Shown: one piece after another, positions 17,501 to 25,614 of the stretch
How positions within the stretch are numbered: the stretch's first letter is position 1
How the letters are laid out: every line of letters starts with the position of its first letter
Assembly (NCBI GenBank): GCA_964440525.1
Contig: CAYTTC010000005.1
Span: 23,873 to 87,872 of the forward strand
Direction: 5' to 3'
Length of the DNA stretch: 64,000 nt
Source: DASWJZ01 sp964440525
GTDB taxonomy: Bacteria; Pseudomonadota; Alphaproteobacteria; Rhizobiales; Afifellaceae
Notes under the pieces: model-generated
The model's input: the letters and a program-made list of their open reading frames with translations, nothing else
Told to the model about the DNA's origin: nothing
Databases searched by the model: none
Program-made: the position numbers and the translations under genes

Positions 17501-20500
17501 CGGCCTTCCCCCGCGCCGCCAGAAAATCCGTTCCCGTGACCGTGACCGGTATCGGGGCGCCGTCACGGCGCGACGCCCAGAGCCGCTCGCCCACGCGGCG
17601 CCGCCCGCCTTTGACCAGCGCCATGGCGATCGAACGATTGAGGTTCGGGCTGAAATAACTGGATGTGACATAGCCGAGCATCGGAACGGGCGGCTCGCTT
17701 TCCGCTTCGCTGCCGATCAGCTGCGTGCCCTCCATGAGAACGACCGTCGGATCCGCCGTCAGCAGCCCGACGAGTTCTCTACGGTCGGCGCGCATGGTGT
17801 CGGCGCGAAAGAGCGAGCGCCGGCCGACAAAATCGCCGCTCTTCTTCACCATGCCGCCGAGGCCAAGATCGACCGGCGTCACCGTGCCGTCGGTCTCCTG
17901 ACCGACAATGATGAAGCCTTTTTCGGCGCGAAGCAGATGCATCGCCTCCGTGCCGTAAGGCGTGATCCCGAATTTCGCGCCCTTTTCCATCACCTCTTCC
18001 CAAAGCCACAGGCCGTAGGTTGCGGGGATGTTGATCTCGTAGGAGAGCTCGCCGGTGAAGGAGATGCGAAAAACGCGGACCGGCACGCCGCCGATATGCG
18101 CGTCACGAAAACTCATGAACTCAAAGTTTTCGGGATTCGCGTCGAGGTCGTCGCAGAGGTCCGTCACCAGCTTGTGGCATTCCGGCCCGCATAGCGAAAC
18201 GACAGCCCACTCTTCAGTGATGCTTGTCAGGAAAACCTTCAGGTCCGGCCATTCGGTCTGCAAATAGTCTTCGAGCTTGCCGAGCACGCGCGCGGCGCCG
18301 CCGGTCGTCGTCGTCATGTGAAAATGGTCGTCGGCAAGGCAGGCGGTGACGCCGTCGTCAATCACCATGCCGTCCTCGCCGAGCATCAGCCCGTAGCGCG
18401 CCTTGCCCGCCGCGAGCTTCGTCCAGGCATTAGTGTAAACGCGGTTCAATAATTCGCGCGCATCGGGGCCGCGGACGTCGATTTTTCCCAGGGTCGAGGC
18501 GTCGAGCACGCCGATTGCCGCCCGCGCGGCCTTTGATTCCCGCTGCACGGCATCATGAAAACTCTCGCTGGCCTTTGGATAGGCGCGCGCTCGCAGCCAG
18601 TCGCCGACCGGCTCGAAAACCGCGCCATGCGTCCGGTGCCAGTCGTGCATCGGGGTGGTCCGGCGGGGCGCGAAGAGGTCGCCGACATGCTGGCCGGCCA
18701 GCGCGGCGAAGGTCACCGGCTTGTAGGGCTGGCGGAAAGTGGTGGTGCCGATCGCAGGAATCGTCTCGCCTCGGACAGAGGCGAGGAAGCCGAAGGCGTT
18801 CAGGTTCGCGACCTTGCCCTGGTCCGTCCCCATGCCTGCAGTCGTGTAGCGCTTGGCGTGTTCGACCGAGCGGTAGCCCTCCTTCACCGCAAGGCCAAGG
18901 TCCTTCGTCGTCACATCGTCCTGCAGGTCGATGAAGGCGCGCACCTTGTGTTTTGGTCGGTTGGAGGGAAGTTCCGGGATGACGCGGATCGGCCCCTGCC
19001 CGATCTGGCCGCTTGCCGGCACGCTCGGAAGTTTTGGCGGCGTCGCGTCGAAGCCTGCCTTACGCGCGGCCCCGATACCGGCGCGCGCGCCTTCCGCAAA
19101 GCATTCCGCCATGCCGAAATAACCGTTCGCCGCGCCCGCCGAACGCTCGTGCTGCCAGGAGCGGCCCGGCCGAAAAGCCTCGATCTGATCGTCGTAGCGG
19201 AGTTTTCCGCGAGATTGCGCGAAGAGCGCCACGTTCGGCGCCCAGCCGCCGGCAACGGCGAGGAGGTCGCAGTCGATCTCCACCGGCTTGCCGCCCGTGG
19301 CCTGCGCCGTGAGCGGCCGGACCGCGATGCGGCTGATCCGGTGCCGGCCCTCGGTTCCGACGATTGTCGCGTTGCCGTAGATCGCGATGCCCCGCCGCGC
19401 CGCCTCGGCGAGATGCGCGTGCGCCATCTCGGAGCGGAGGTCGACCACGGCCGCGACCTCGCCGCCGGCCCGCGCCATGTCGAGCGCCGCGTCCCAGCCA
19501 GAATCGTTGTTGGTCGCGACGACGATGCGCTTCCCCGGCAGCACCCCGTAGCGATGCATGTAGGTCCGCACCGAGCCGGCGAGCATGATGCCGGGCCGGT
19601 CGTTCTCGTGGAAGACGAGTGGCCTTTCGATCGAGCCGGCGGCGAGCACCACCTCCTTCGCCCTGACGCGCCAGAGTTTTTGGTGCGGCAAGTGCTCCAG
19701 TCGTGCCGCTTGCGGCAGATGATCGGTGACCCGCTCCCACAGCCCGACGAAATTGTGCGAGTAGTATCCGAAGGCGGTGGTTCGGTTGAGCAGCGTGACT
19801 TCCGGCATCGCCTCCAGCTCGGTGCGGATTCCTGCCACCCAGTCGACCGGCGTCTTACCGTCGAGCAACAGCATTTCGGGATCGCGCGACAGGAGTGTTC
19901 CGCCAAGCTCGGCGGTTTCTTCCGCCAGGATTACGCGCGCCCCGGCGCGGCCGGCAGCGAGCGCCGCCATCAGGCCAGCCGGACCGCCGCCGACGACGAG
20001 AACGTCGCAGTGCCGGTTCGCCACCTCGTAGCGGTCGGGATCGAGGAGAGCGGGCGCGCGGCCGAGGCCCGCGGCGCGCCGGATGAGCGGCTCGAACGCC
20101 ATCCAGCCCGGCCAACCCTTAAAAGTCTTGTAGTAGAAACCGGCGGGAATGAAGGGGGCGATCAGGTCGTTCAGCGCGCCGAGATCGAATTTGAGCGTCG
20201 GCCAGCAATTCTGCGGGCGCGCCTTCAGCCCGTCAAAAATCTCCTGCTCGGTGACGCGGCAATTCGGATCGCTGCGGGCGCGATCTCCGCCGATCTCGAC
20301 CAGCGCTGCCGGCTCCTCGCTGCCGGCTGAGAGAATACCGCGCGGCCGGTGATATTTGAACGAGCGCGCCACCATGTGCTCGCCATTCGCGAGCAGCGCG
20401 GAGGCAAGCGTATCGCCCGGATGGCCGGCGAGATTGCGACCGCCGAAAGAAAAACGAAGCGTCCGCGCACGATCGATGCGGCCCCCCTTCGGCAGGCGAT

Positions 20501-20516
20501 AGAGTTGCTTACTCAT
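17493..20516 (-). CDS. soxA: Sarcosine oxidase alpha subunit, copy 2
   Basis: Large subunit of 1007 residues with the same layout as copy 1. A 2Fe-2S-like N-terminal domain (NLAGHPGDTLASALLANGEH, RSFKYHRPRG) is followed by a dinucleotide-binding fingerprint VVGGGPAGLMAALAAGRAGA at about 170. The GcvT-like folate domain contains GVLDASTLGKIDVRG and RVYTNAWTKLAAGKARYGLM. It oxidises sarcosine to glycine and loads the carbon onto tetrahydrofolate. The ATG overlaps the soxD-2 stop. Presence of two diverged complete complexes suggests different substrates or different regulation rather than dosage. Confidence 0.94.
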   Translation of the reverse strand: MSKQLYRLPKGGRIDRARTLRFSFGGRNLAGHPGDTLASALLANGEHMVARSFKYHRPRGILSAGSEEPAALVEIGGDRARSDPNCRVTEQEIFDGLKARPQNCWPTLKFDLGALNDLIAPFIPAGFYYKTFKGWPGWMAFEPLIRRAAGLGRAPALLDPDRYEVANRHCDVLVVGGGPAGLMAALAAGRAGARVILAEETAELGGTLLSRDPEMLLLDGKTPVDWVAGIRTELEAMPEVTLLNRTTAFGYYSHNFVGLWERVTDHLPQAARLEHLPHQKLWRVRAKEVVLAAGSIERPLVFHENDRPGIMLAGSVRTYMHRYGVLPGKRIVVATNNDSGWDAALDMARAGGEVAAVVDLRSEMAHAHLAEAARRGIAIYGNATIVGTEGRHRISRIAVRPLTAQATGGKPVEIDCDLLAVAGGWAPNVALFAQSRGKLRYDDQIEAFRPGRSWQHERSAGAANGYFGMAECFAEGARAGIGAARKAGFDATPPKLPSVPASGQIGQGPIRVIPELPSNRPKHKVRAFIDLQDDVTTKDLGLAVKEGYRSVEHAKRYTTAGMGTDQGKVANLNAFGFLASVRGETIPAIGTTTFRQPYKPVTFAALAGQHVGDLFAPRRTTPMHDWHRTHGAVFEPVGDWLRARAYPKASESFHDAVQRESKAARAAIGVLDASTLGKIDVRGPDARELLNRVYTNAWTKLAAGKARYGLMLGEDGMVIDDGVTACLADDHFHMTTTTGGAARVLGKLEDYLQTEWPDLKVFLTSITEEWAVVSLCGPECHKLVTDLCDDLDANPENFEFMSFRDAHIGGVPVRVFRISFTGELSYEINIPATYGLWLWEEVMEKGAKFGITPYGTEAMHLLRAEKGFIIVGQETDGTVTPVDLGLGGMVKKSGDFVGRRSLFRADTMRADRRELVGLLTADPTVVLMEGTQLIGSEAESEPPVPMLGYVTSSYFSPNLNRSIAMALVKGGRRRVGERLWASRRDGAPIPVTVTGTDFLAARGKADG

Positions 20517-20893
20517 GCGCGCGAACCGCCTCCGGCTTCGCCCGGCAAAAGCACTTTCGCGGCGTCGTTACCGGAGCCGATCGAAGCTTCGCCGCTCGGC
20601 GTTGCGGGCAGGTTGGCGCTGACCTCGGGGCGCGGCTCGCCGAGCCTGTAGACGGCGAGGATGTCGTCGGTCGCTGTATTGCGGAGCATGTTGAACCAGC
20701 GGCGGCAGCCGGCCTGATGGTTCCAGCGCTCGGCGATGATCCCCTTCGGGTTGGAGCGCAGGAAGAGATATTCCGCCCATTCCGTGTCGCTGAGCGCCTC
20801 CGAATTCGTCGGGCGCGCGATATGCGCCTCGCCCCCATGCGCGAATTCGGAAATGTCGCGCTCGCCGCACCAGGGGCAGCGGATCAGGAACAT
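20513..20893 (-). CDS. soxD: Sarcosine oxidase delta subunit, copy 2, with a long tail
   Basis: Zinc-binding delta subunit, 126 residues from ATG 20893. The core matches family expectation: RCPWCGERDISEFAHGGEAH, then SNPKGIIAERWNHQAGCRRW. After about residue 85 it has a Gly/Ala/Pro-rich extension ending PGEAGGGSRA that the first SoxD lacks. An in-frame upstream extension would be encoded by the neighbouring repeat B and is not believed. The gap of 165 bases to soxB-2 is unusual for a sox operon and is filled by that repeat. Confidence 0.9.
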   Translation of the reverse strand: MFLIRCPWCGERDISEFAHGGEAHIARPTNSEALSDTEWAEYLFLRSNPKGIIAERWNHQAGCRRWFNMLRNTATDDILAVYRLGEPRPEVSANLPATPSGEASIGSGNDAAKVLLPGEAGGGSRA

Positions 20894-20925
20894 TGGATGC
20901 CGCTCCATCTTGCACCCACATTTCC

Positions 20926-21031
20926 TGTCGTCATGGCAGGGCTTGACCCTGCCATCCATTCCGTAACGTCCCACACAATCCGCGACCACAACGGAATGGA
21001 TCGCCGGATCAAGTCCGGCGATGACGACAAA
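20926..21031. repeat. Dispersed palindromic repeat, family B, copy 1
   Basis: Inverted repeat bounded by TGTCGTCAT and ATGACGACA. It contains two small hairpins (GGCAGGG cttga CCCTGCC and GCCGGA tcaag TCCGGC) and the mirrored core ATCCATTCCGTAACG / CGGAATGGAT. Further copies lie at 31190-31294 and 45794-45913. This copy lies inside the soxB-soxD gap of an otherwise tightly overlapping operon. Confidence 0.85.
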
Positions 21032-21058
21032 CGTTGTGCCTGTGTCGTCATCCCGCCC

Positions 21059-22309
21059 TCAATGCGCCACGGCCGCAGCGCCGTGCTCGGCAACGAGTGC
21101 GCCGGTCGAAAATCGCTCCAGCGAAAACGGCGCGGCGATTGCGTTCGGCTCGTCGCGCGCGACGAGATCGGCAAAAACGTGGCCCGAGCCCGGCGTCGCC
21201 TTCCAGCCGCCGGTTCCCCAGCCGCCATTGATGTAGAACCCCTTCACCGGGGTCTTGGAGATGATCGGACTCGCATCCGGACAGACGTCCACGATGCCGG
21301 CCCATTGCCGCATCATGCGAAGCCGTGAGACGATCGGAAAAAGCTCGATCAACGCCGCCATCTGATGCTCGATGATGTCGAGCGAGCCGCGCTGCGTGTA
21401 GCTGACATAGGGGTCGATGCCGGCACCGATGACGAGCTCGCCCTTGTCGGACTGGCTCACATAGACGTGGACGGCGTTCGACATCACGACGCAGGGAAGA
21501 ATCGGCTTCACCGGCTCGGAGACCAACGCTTGCAACGGATGGCTTTCGATCGGCAGCTTCAATCCCACCATTTTTGCGATGACGCTGGTGTGGCCGGCGG
21601 TCACGCACCCCACTTTGCCCGTGCGGATCATGCCGCGCGTCGTCGCGACGCCGGTAACCGCGCCGTTTTCGGTCAGGATCTTCGTCACCTCGCATTGCTG
21701 AAGAATGTCGACGCCCATCGAATCCGCCGCCCGCGCATAGCCCCAGACCACGGCGTCGTGCCGGTTGGTGCCGCCGGAGCGCTGCAAGGTCGCGCCGATC
21801 ACCGGATAGCGGGCGGTCGGAGAAATGCTGATCGGTGGGCAGAATTCCTTCACGCCCTCCGGCTCGAGCCATTCGGCATCGACGCCGTTCAGCCGGTTCG
21901 CCTCGACGCGCCGGCGGAGCTGCCGCGCCTCGCCTTCGTCATGCGCGAGGTTCAAAACGCCGCGGTGGCTCATCATGATGTTGAAGTCGAGCTCGCGGCC
22001 GAGATTTTTCCAAAGGTCGAGCGCGTGCTGGTAGATCGCGGCGCTCTCGTCGTTCAAATAGTTGGAGCGGATGACGCTCGTGTTGCGACCGGAATTGCCG
22101 CCGCCGATCCAGCCTTTTTCGATCACCGCGATGTCGCGAAGGCCGTGCTCCTTGGCGAGATAGTAGGCGGTCGCGAGGCCATGCCCTCCCCCGCCGATGA
22201 TGACGGCGTCGTAGTTCTCCTTCGGTTCCGGAAAACGCCAGGCGGGCTGCCAGCCGGTATGGCCTCGAAACCCCTCGCGGATGAGCGAGACGATATTGTA
22301 GCGCTGCAT
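21059..22309 (-). CDS. soxB: Sarcosine oxidase beta subunit, copy 2
   Basis: Flavin subunit of the second sarcosine oxidase, 416 residues. The FAD fingerprint IIGGGGHGLATAYYLAKEHG is near residue 35. The probable covalent-FMN histidine lies in GGTNRHDAVVWGYA. The C-terminal GGWGTGGWKATPGSGHVFADL is typical of SoxB. It leads soxBDAG-2, and its promoter should lie in 22310-22471, shared with the divergent ogt gene. A motif similar to one upstream of soxB-1 is found there. Identity to copy 1 is obvious but incomplete. Confidence 0.95.
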   Translation of the reverse strand: MQRYNIVSLIREGFRGHTGWQPAWRFPEPKENYDAVIIGGGGHGLATAYYLAKEHGLRDIAVIEKGWIGGGNSGRNTSVIRSNYLNDESAAIYQHALDLWKNLGRELDFNIMMSHRGVLNLAHDEGEARQLRRRVEANRLNGVDAEWLEPEGVKEFCPPISISPTARYPVIGATLQRSGGTNRHDAVVWGYARAADSMGVDILQQCEVTKILTENGAVTGVATTRGMIRTGKVGCVTAGHTSVIAKMVGLKLPIESHPLQALVSEPVKPILPCVVMSNAVHVYVSQSDKGELVIGAGIDPYVSYTQRGSLDIIEHQMAALIELFPIVSRLRMMRQWAGIVDVCPDASPIISKTPVKGFYINGGWGTGGWKATPGSGHVFADLVARDEPNAIAAPFSLERFSTGALVAEHGAAAVAH

Positions 22310-22418
22310 CGCTCCGGTTTAGGGGGGAGGCGGGAGGCGGGCAATCGCGGAAGCGGCGGGGCGGTGTCGCAGGATGGGCGAATTCTCAGGGGTGTACGAC
22401 GCGGACTTTCGCGCCCCA

Positions 22419-22430
22419 AGACGCAAGATT
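22419..22430 (-). promoter_or_regulatory. Candidate shared sox/dgc cis-element upstream of soxB-2
   Basis: On the minus strand AATCTTGCGTCT begins 121 bases upstream of the soxB-2 start and its 3' end is 110 bases away. It matches the soxB-1 site at 10 of 12 positions. Function is inferred only from sequence similarity and similar spacing. Confidence 0.25.
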
Positions 22431-22471
22431 CGGGCGGTAGAGCGGGCGCGAAGATGCTAGGTGAAACCATC

Positions 22472-23023
22472 ATGACGGCACTTGGCTACACCCTCTTCGA
22501 AACGCCGATCGGTCCCTGCGGCATCGTGTGGGGCGGGCGCGGAATTGTCGGCCTACAGCTCCCCGAAGCGGACAAATCGCGGGCGCAAAAGCGGCTTGTT
22601 CGGCGCTTTCCGGACGCGCTCGAGGTCGCGCCGCCGCCAGAAATTCAGCGGGCGATCGATCGCATCGTCACCCTGCTCTCGGGCGAACAGGTCGACCTGT
22701 CCGATGTTGCTCTCAATATGGATCGCATCGCTCCGTTCGAGAAGCAGGTCTATGAAATCGCCCGGAGCATCCGGCCAGGCGAAACGCTCACCTATGGCGA
22801 GATCGCCGCGCAGCTCGGCGACAAAGCCTTAGCGCGCGACGTCGGCCAGGCGATGGGCAAAAACCCGTTTCCGATCGTCGTCCCCTGCCATCGCGTCGTC
22901 GCGGCGAACGGCAAGCTCGGCGGCTTCTCCGCACCGGGCGGCTCAAGGACGAAACTCAGGATGCTGGCGATTGAAGGCGCCGCGGTGGGGGATCAGACCG
23001 ACCTGTTCGCGACATCGCCGTAG
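22472..23023 (+). CDS. ogt: Methylated-DNA-protein cysteine methyltransferase
   Basis: Suicide DNA-repair protein that transfers alkyl groups from O6-methylguanine to its own cysteine. The 183 residues include the active-site motif IVVPCHRVVAANGKLGGFS and the helix-turn-helix GETLTYGEIAAQLGDKALAR. ATG 22472 follows AGGTGAAA at a good distance, so I prefer it to the in-frame ATG at 22454. It is divergent from soxB-2. Demethylation chemistry nearby makes formaldehyde, but linking this repair gene to it would be speculation. Confidence 0.93.
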   Translation: MTALGYTLFETPIGPCGIVWGGRGIVGLQLPEADKSRAQKRLVRRFPDALEVAPPPEIQRAIDRIVTLLSGEQVDLSDVALNMDRIAPFEKQVYEIARSIRPGETLTYGEIAAQLGDKALARDVGQAMGKNPFPIVVPCHRVVAANGKLGGFSAPGGSRTKLRMLAIEGAAVGDQTDLFATSP

Positions 23024-23217
23024 ATTGGGAAGCCGCCCGTGGAGTGAAACGGTATCTCACGACGCAAAATGTGCACGGAGCCGCAGAACGCGCACGGCTG
23101 CCCGTATGCATCTTCTTCTGAAAGATCACCGCACGCCCTGAAGTGGCATTTCGGCTGGACTCTCCTTCAATCTTAGGTTTAGCTTTGAGATTGCCAGCAT
23201 CGAAGGGGAACCTCACC

Positions 23218-23454
23218 ATGGAACATGGACGTGACCCGGCGGTCCACGAGGACGAAGACGACGCGGAAGGCTGCAGCCTCGATTTTCGCGAGGACGAAAC
23301 ACCAGATTGGGATCTGCCGGCGGCGGCAGGTGGCGTTGAACTGGCGCAACACGACGACCCCGATGACGATACCGATGGGTGTGAGCTCGACTTTGGCAAC
23401 AGCGACCCAACCACAGACGAAGAGTTGCCGGTCGCAATAGGGGGAGTTGCGTAA
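23218..23454 (+). CDS. Small acidic protein with two 32-34-residue repeats, unknown role
   Basis: I do not recognise this gene. The 78 residues are almost entirely two imperfect repeats. Each starts His-Asp/Glu-Asp, runs through an acidic loop into GC(S/E)LDF, and ends in (D/E)LP-A-GGV. The loop of the second repeat, DDDTDG, fits the calcium-binding pattern DxDxDG. The first has the weaker EDDAEG. The only cysteines are one per repeat at the same place. There is no signal peptide. An alternative start at 23143 would add 25 unconserved residues. The amidase gene begins one base after its TAA, so the two are almost certainly co-expressed. Confidence 0.6.
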   Translation: MEHGRDPAVHEDEDDAEGCSLDFREDETPDWDLPAAAGGVELAQHDDPDDDTDGCELDFGNSDPTTDEELPVAIGGVA

Positions 23455-23455
23455 C

Positions 23456-24223
23456 ATGGCCTTCTCACTGACTTGGTTGCCAGAGGTGCTGGAGGAGGCT
23501 GGCCTCAAGGTCGCCGAGCAGACCGGCTGGCGGACGCGTGGACATGGCGATGTCGGCTCTATCAAGGGCGTCATCTGCCACCACACCGCCGGAGGCAAGA
23601 CAGGAAACATGCCCAGCCTTGGCGTCGTGACTCACGGCCGACCCGGCCTCAGCGGTCCGCTCTCTCAGCTTTGCCTCGGGCGCGACGGTACATGGTTCAT
23701 CGTTGCGGCGGGCCGGGCAAGCCACGCGGGCAAGGGCGAATGGCAAGGAATAAAGACTGGTAACTCGAGCTTCATCGGAATTGAAGCCGAGAATACCGGG
23801 CTTGTCGATGATCCTTGGCCGGCGGTCCAAATGGATGCGTACCACCGGGGCGCTGCGGCCATCCTCCAGAGGATCAAGGCAAAGGAGAACATGTGCTGTG
23901 GGCACAAGGAATATGCTCTTCCAAAGGGCCGCAAACCCGATCCACTCTTTGACATGGATGCCTTCCGCGCGGCAGTGAAATCATTCATGGACGGCACCGC
24001 GCCGCCGCCCACCCCGATACCTGCGATTGATTCGGCAGGACGTCCGACCCTAAGACGCGGTGCAAGGGGCGACCTGGTCAGGCAGCTCCAGGCGAAGCTG
24101 GGCGTTATCGCTGACGGCATCTTTGGCGCCAACACCGAAGCGACTCTGCGGCAGTTCCAGCGGGACAAAGGCCTTGTTCCCGACGGGATCGCCGGCCCAA
24201 AAACCTGGGTCGCACTGAAGTAG
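23456..24223 (+). CDS. N-acetylmuramoyl-L-alanine amidase with peptidoglycan-binding domain
   Basis: Zinc amidase of the PGRP/Amidase_2 type, 255 residues. The catalytic domain (about 1-175) has GVICHHTAGG (first zinc His), SFIGIEAENTG and CCGHKEYALPKGRKPDP (second zinc His and the conserved Lys). After a PPPTPIP linker comes a PG_binding_1 repeat (RGARGDLVRQLQAKLGVIAD, GPKTWVALK). No signal peptide is seen, as in phage endolysins, and the domain order also fits a prophage-derived lysin. It is coupled to the acidic repeat protein. It ends 162 bases before the fhs 3' fragment, and I see nothing in that gap. Confidence 0.88.
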   Translation: MAFSLTWLPEVLEEAGLKVAEQTGWRTRGHGDVGSIKGVICHHTAGGKTGNMPSLGVVTHGRPGLSGPLSQLCLGRDGTWFIVAAGRASHAGKGEWQGIKTGNSSFIGIEAENTGLVDDPWPAVQMDAYHRGAAAILQRIKAKENMCCGHKEYALPKGRKPDPLFDMDAFRAAVKSFMDGTAPPPTPIPAIDSAGRPTLRRGARGDLVRQLQAKLGVIADGIFGANTEATLRQFQRDKGLVPDGIAGPKTWVALK

Positions 24224-24384
24224 TAAAAGGGGTCATCCGCAGTAGCGCAGATCATGATGCGTTGCCGCGGTGGAGATGCTGCAATCGGCGGACGACTCTG
24301 AGCGTGGGCCTGCTGGCGTCCGCTCTGAACCTACCGCGTTCGAGCCGAACTCCTCGTCCAGGGAAGATCGGCGGCAGAGGGCGG

Positions 24385-24692
24385 TTAGAACAACCCCTGC
24401 ACCAGCCCGCCCTCGTCCAGCCCAATCGTCTCCGCCGCGGGCACCTTCGGCAATCCGGGCATGGTCATGATCTCTCCGCAGATCGCCACCACGAAGCCGG
24501 CGCCGGCCGCGAGCCTGACCTCGCGGACCGGCACAACGTGATGGGTCGGCGCGCCGCGCAAATTCGGATCGGTGGAGAACGAGTACTGCGTCTTCGCGAT
24601 GCAGATCGGGAGCTTCTGATAGCCCGCTCTGTCCCATTCGTGCAGCTGGTCGCGGATTTTCTTGTCGGCGACCGCCTCCTCGGCGCGATACT
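24385..24692 (-). pseudogene. Displaced second copy of the fhs 3' end
   Basis: This stretch repeats the last ~102 codons of fhs, including a stop at the same place. By eye roughly nine bases in ten match 25615-25922, with many differences at third positions. The frame is open (start of the match AEEAVADKKIRDQLHEW, end GLVQGLF against GLVEGLF in the intact gene) but it has no start codon. Similarity ends abruptly at the cctcggcgcg block near 24692, where unrelated sequence and then the lipoprotein stop codon follow. The arrangement fits insertion of DNA into the fhs 3' end with the gene rebuilt by the incoming copy. Confidence 0.85.
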
Positions 24693-24729
24693 GCTTCGCA
24701 CCGGGGAACCTGGGTCGGGCTTGGCCTAG

Positions 24730-25503
24730 CTAACTGACGGTTCCCACCTTCCGCAGGAGCTGGGGAAGCTTATTCAAGTTCACCCCCTGTACAGTTCTAA
24801 ACGCAAACGTAATTGATCCTCCAGATTTTTCGAAATAAGCTTCCAGCACGTACACGTTAAACAGGATAACGGCGTCGTCTCCTTGAATTTGTTCTACGCC
24901 GCTGCCGGTCAAGGTAACGTCCACGGTCGCGTTTCCAACCTGGACTGGGAAGCTGGCTCCGCTTTTGATCTCATTGTCGATAGCAAGCTGTAGCTGGTCG
25001 CCGAAGGTTACGTCCCTCACAAGGAGATAATATATGGTCCTATTTCCTTCGATTGCAGATGGAATCCCCCATTCATGGGCTATTCCCTCATTTGCGCGTC
25101 CGTTTATAGCTTCCGAAATCCTAGTATAAACTCGACTGGTAGCGAGTCTCTTGGCGTCCTCGACGATGAATGTAGACCTACTTTGTATCGCGGCTTCAAG
25201 CGCCAACTTTTGCACCAGTGAGAGTTCGGCGTTTAAAGTTATCCCGGCTTCGTAGCTCGTTTTCTGGCGCACGCCATTTGCGCCTTCCGGTGGAGCAGTT
25301 GGGAAGCCCGGGATTTCGCCGAGATATGCGAGTGAGCCGAGGTCAAAGTCCCATCGAAAGAAAGCACCGGCCTTGTACGCACCCGAGTTAATGAAGCCCA
25401 GATTAGTCTTGGCAAAATCCACGTTTAGGTCGACTGAGGAAGTTTCGCAGCCTGCCAAGGATAAGAAGCATCCAATCGCCAAGACGATCCTCGCCCGCGC
25501 CAT
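24730..25503 (-). CDS. Lipoprotein of unknown function, AT-rich
   Basis: A 257-residue protein with a lipoprotein signal peptide: MARARIVLAIGCFLSLAGC ends in the lipobox LAGC, predicting acylation at Cys19. The mature part starts SSVDLNVDFAKTN and is predicted mostly beta/mixed, without a motif I can name. Two 60-base blocks counted by hand (24781-24840, 25021-25080) hold 25 and 26 G/C. That is far below the roughly 60% of neighbouring genes, so it was probably acquired. It sits between intact fhs and the displaced fhs 3' end, on the same strand. It could be a cargo gene of a small integrated element. Confidence 0.65.
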   Translation of the reverse strand: MARARIVLAIGCFLSLAGCETSSVDLNVDFAKTNLGFINSGAYKAGAFFRWDFDLGSLAYLGEIPGFPTAPPEGANGVRQKTSYEAGITLNAELSLVQKLALEAAIQSRSTFIVEDAKRLATSRVYTRISEAINGRANEGIAHEWGIPSAIEGNRTIYYLLVRDVTFGDQLQLAIDNEIKSGASFPVQVGNATVDVTLTGSGVEQIQGDDAVILFNVYVLEAYFEKSGGSITFAFRTVQGVNLNKLPQLLRKVGTVS

Positions 25504-25614
25504 TTATTGCGCCCCCAAAGAAATTGCCGAACCGGCAAGGGAAACTCTACAAGGACGGGTCTCTCAGCGCAATTGAAGGTTGCCCGATGCGCTCAGTACG
25601 CGATAGCGCGTCGC

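Noticed and set aside
18555..20330. 591-codon open frame on the plus strand opposite soxA copy 2
   Set aside because: Mirror frame of a well-conserved gene. Third-position pattern explains it.
20894..20989. Longer N-terminus for SoxD copy 2
   Set aside because: The extension is a translation of repeat B and its flank.
23218..23454. Double-glycine ends of the acidic repeats as a RiPP leader
   Set aside because: The last GG is two residues from the C-terminus, leaving no core peptide. The first GG is followed by another repeat. No modifying enzyme or transporter gene is adjacent.
24690..24735. tRNA-like sequence at the edge of the fhs fragment as an attachment site
   Set aside because: A ggttcccc-like stretch is visible but no cloverleaf can be drawn.
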